Positions 63,428 to 64,000 of a DNA stretch of 64,000 bases are shown one piece after another. The position numbers were made by a program, and so were the translations under genes. The notes beneath the pieces were generated by a model, which saw only the letters and a program-made list of their open reading frames with translations, made no database searches and was not told the origin of the DNA. This DNA is from Lachnospiraceae bacterium (lineage in GTDB: Bacteria > Bacillota > Clostridia > Lachnospirales > Lachnospiraceae): contig JAFXQK010000008.1 in the NCBI GenBank assembly GCA_017527205.1, positions 1 to 64,000 of the forward strand. The letters are read 5' to 3'. Numbering within the stretch: position 1 is the stretch's first letter; every line of letters starts with the position of its first letter.

Positions 63428-64000
63428 TTTTCCACTAACAATGCCCTATATTCTCTGGGGGACATACCCTTTTCTTCACGGAATACCCGGTTAAAGCTGG
63501 GAATGCTTTGAAAACCTGAAAGCATGGCAATTTCCGTGAGAGTTCTTCCTTCTTCGGAAAGCAACTCGGAAGCCTTTTCAAGTCTTATCATGTTTAGCCA
63601 CTTGCTGTAATTCATTCCGGTGACGCTCCTAAATATCCGGGAAAAATAGTCTTTGCTGATACCGGCCATAGTGGCCATGGTTCCTTGGGACAGATCTTCC
63701 GCAGTTAAGTTGTTCTTAATGTAGTCCGTCACGTTTATCATTCTTTTCATAATGTCGTCAGTATATCTATACTGCTCTTTTTTGATGATCTTGGGCGCAA
63801 GTTCCTTCCTGTGATCCAGCAGCGTCAGCATAAAACTCATGAGCAGCATGCAACAGCGGATTTCACGGTCAGATTTTCCGGAAAAGAAGATTTCCTTCAT
63901 CTGTAGCGTTATGGTTTGCAGTTCTTTTGCCAATTCAGGATGCTCGCTTGCCCGGATAACATGCAGGTAGCGATACATATGCATAATTCTGCGAAGATCA
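63424..64000 (-). CDS. AraC-family transcriptional regulator (5' partial)
   Basis: C-terminal double HTH: LTAEDLSQGTMATMAGISKD, YFSRIFRSVTGMNYSKWLN, LTEIAMLSGFQSIPSFNRVF and the closing KGMSPREYRALL. The reading frame stays open upstream of the ATG at 63984 (RRIMHMYRYL) to the window edge, so the N-terminal ligand-binding part lies outside. Probably regulates the GNAT gene and others. Confidence 0.87.
   Translation of the reverse strand, partial: DLRRIMHMYRYLHVIRASEHPELAKELQTITLQMKEIFFSGKSDREIRCCMLLMSFMLTLLDHRKELAPKIIKKEQYRYTDDIMKRMINVTDYIKNNLTAEDLSQGTMATMAGISKDYFSRIFRSVTGMNYSKWLNMIRLEKASELLSEEGRTLTEIAMLSGFQSIPSFNRVFREEKGMSPREYRALLVEK

Overview
The window looks like chromosome from a Gram-positive anaerobe of the class Clostridia, most likely a Lachnospiraceae-type gut bacterium. 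The grounds are AGGAGG-type ribosome binding sites, TTGACA-N17-TATAAT promoters, many small sigma/anti-sigma and BlaI/M56 pairs, a Feo cluster with a FeoB-associated Cys-rich protein and a DtxR-family regulator, DUF6110, and holin-like type I toxins. I assign no species. I see no intact tRNA, rRNA or CRISPR array.

0-3.9 kb is an AT-rich accessory patch: a zinc-ribbon repeat protein, a PD-(D/E)xK (Mrr-like) nuclease of defence type, a holin-like toxin module and a frameshifted XRE regulator. 4-17.6 kb is a surface-sensing block: ECF sigma factor plus membrane partner, a GH25 lysozyme, and two tandem BlaI-BlaR1-type modules. Each module has its own operator type; the second receptor is 1813 residues long, and the lipoprotein that follows is broken in both copies. 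A repeat of about 110 bp ending in a tRNA-Gly-like 3' sequence occurs after the nuclease and again after the second module, and a degenerate piece precedes the nuclease.

17.9-25.4 kb holds exported proteins (beta-helix-like lipoprotein, phosphodiester glycosidase), a TetR-flavodoxin pair and a second ECF sigma module. 25.5-39.2 kb is a coherent catabolic island: LysR regulator, complete branched-chain-amino-acid-type ABC importer, MmgE/PrpD protein, two dihydropyrimidinase-like amidohydrolases, an isochorismatase-type amidase, a nitrilase-type carbamoylase, a DASS transporter and a cytidylate-kinase-like protein. An 80-bp direct repeat carrying a terminator stands at each end. The predicted chemistry is opening of a cyclic amide (hydantoin, imide or dihydropyrimidine class) and removal of the carbamoyl group; the substrate is unknown.

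39.3-42.2 kb has a RelA/SpoT-type synthetase, an HD hydrolase and a rhodanese-TtcA fusion. 42.2-54.7 kb is a metal-homeostasis region: ZIP transporter, Fur-like regulator, TetR-MATE-Rph-like operon, decayed DUF6110 and P1B-ATPase genes, enolase, and feoA-feoA-feoB-small protein-DtxR regulator. Six palindromes of the form TTAG-N6-CTAA lie at the promoters of four of these units, so I infer one DtxR-type regulon. Three of the promoters are followed by a short leader with an intrinsic terminator.

54.7-60.5 kb holds a LytS-type kinase behind three phased 10-bp repeats, a TROVE-like DUF2828/vWA gene on the minus strand with a structured 5' leader, and a DegV-MarR-CPBP operon behind a 35-bp palindrome. 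60.5-64 kb is a graveyard of a conjugative-type element: second holin-like toxin, ribbon-helix-helix protein, integrase and serine-recombinase remnants, a kinase remnant, then GNAT and AraC genes running off the edge.
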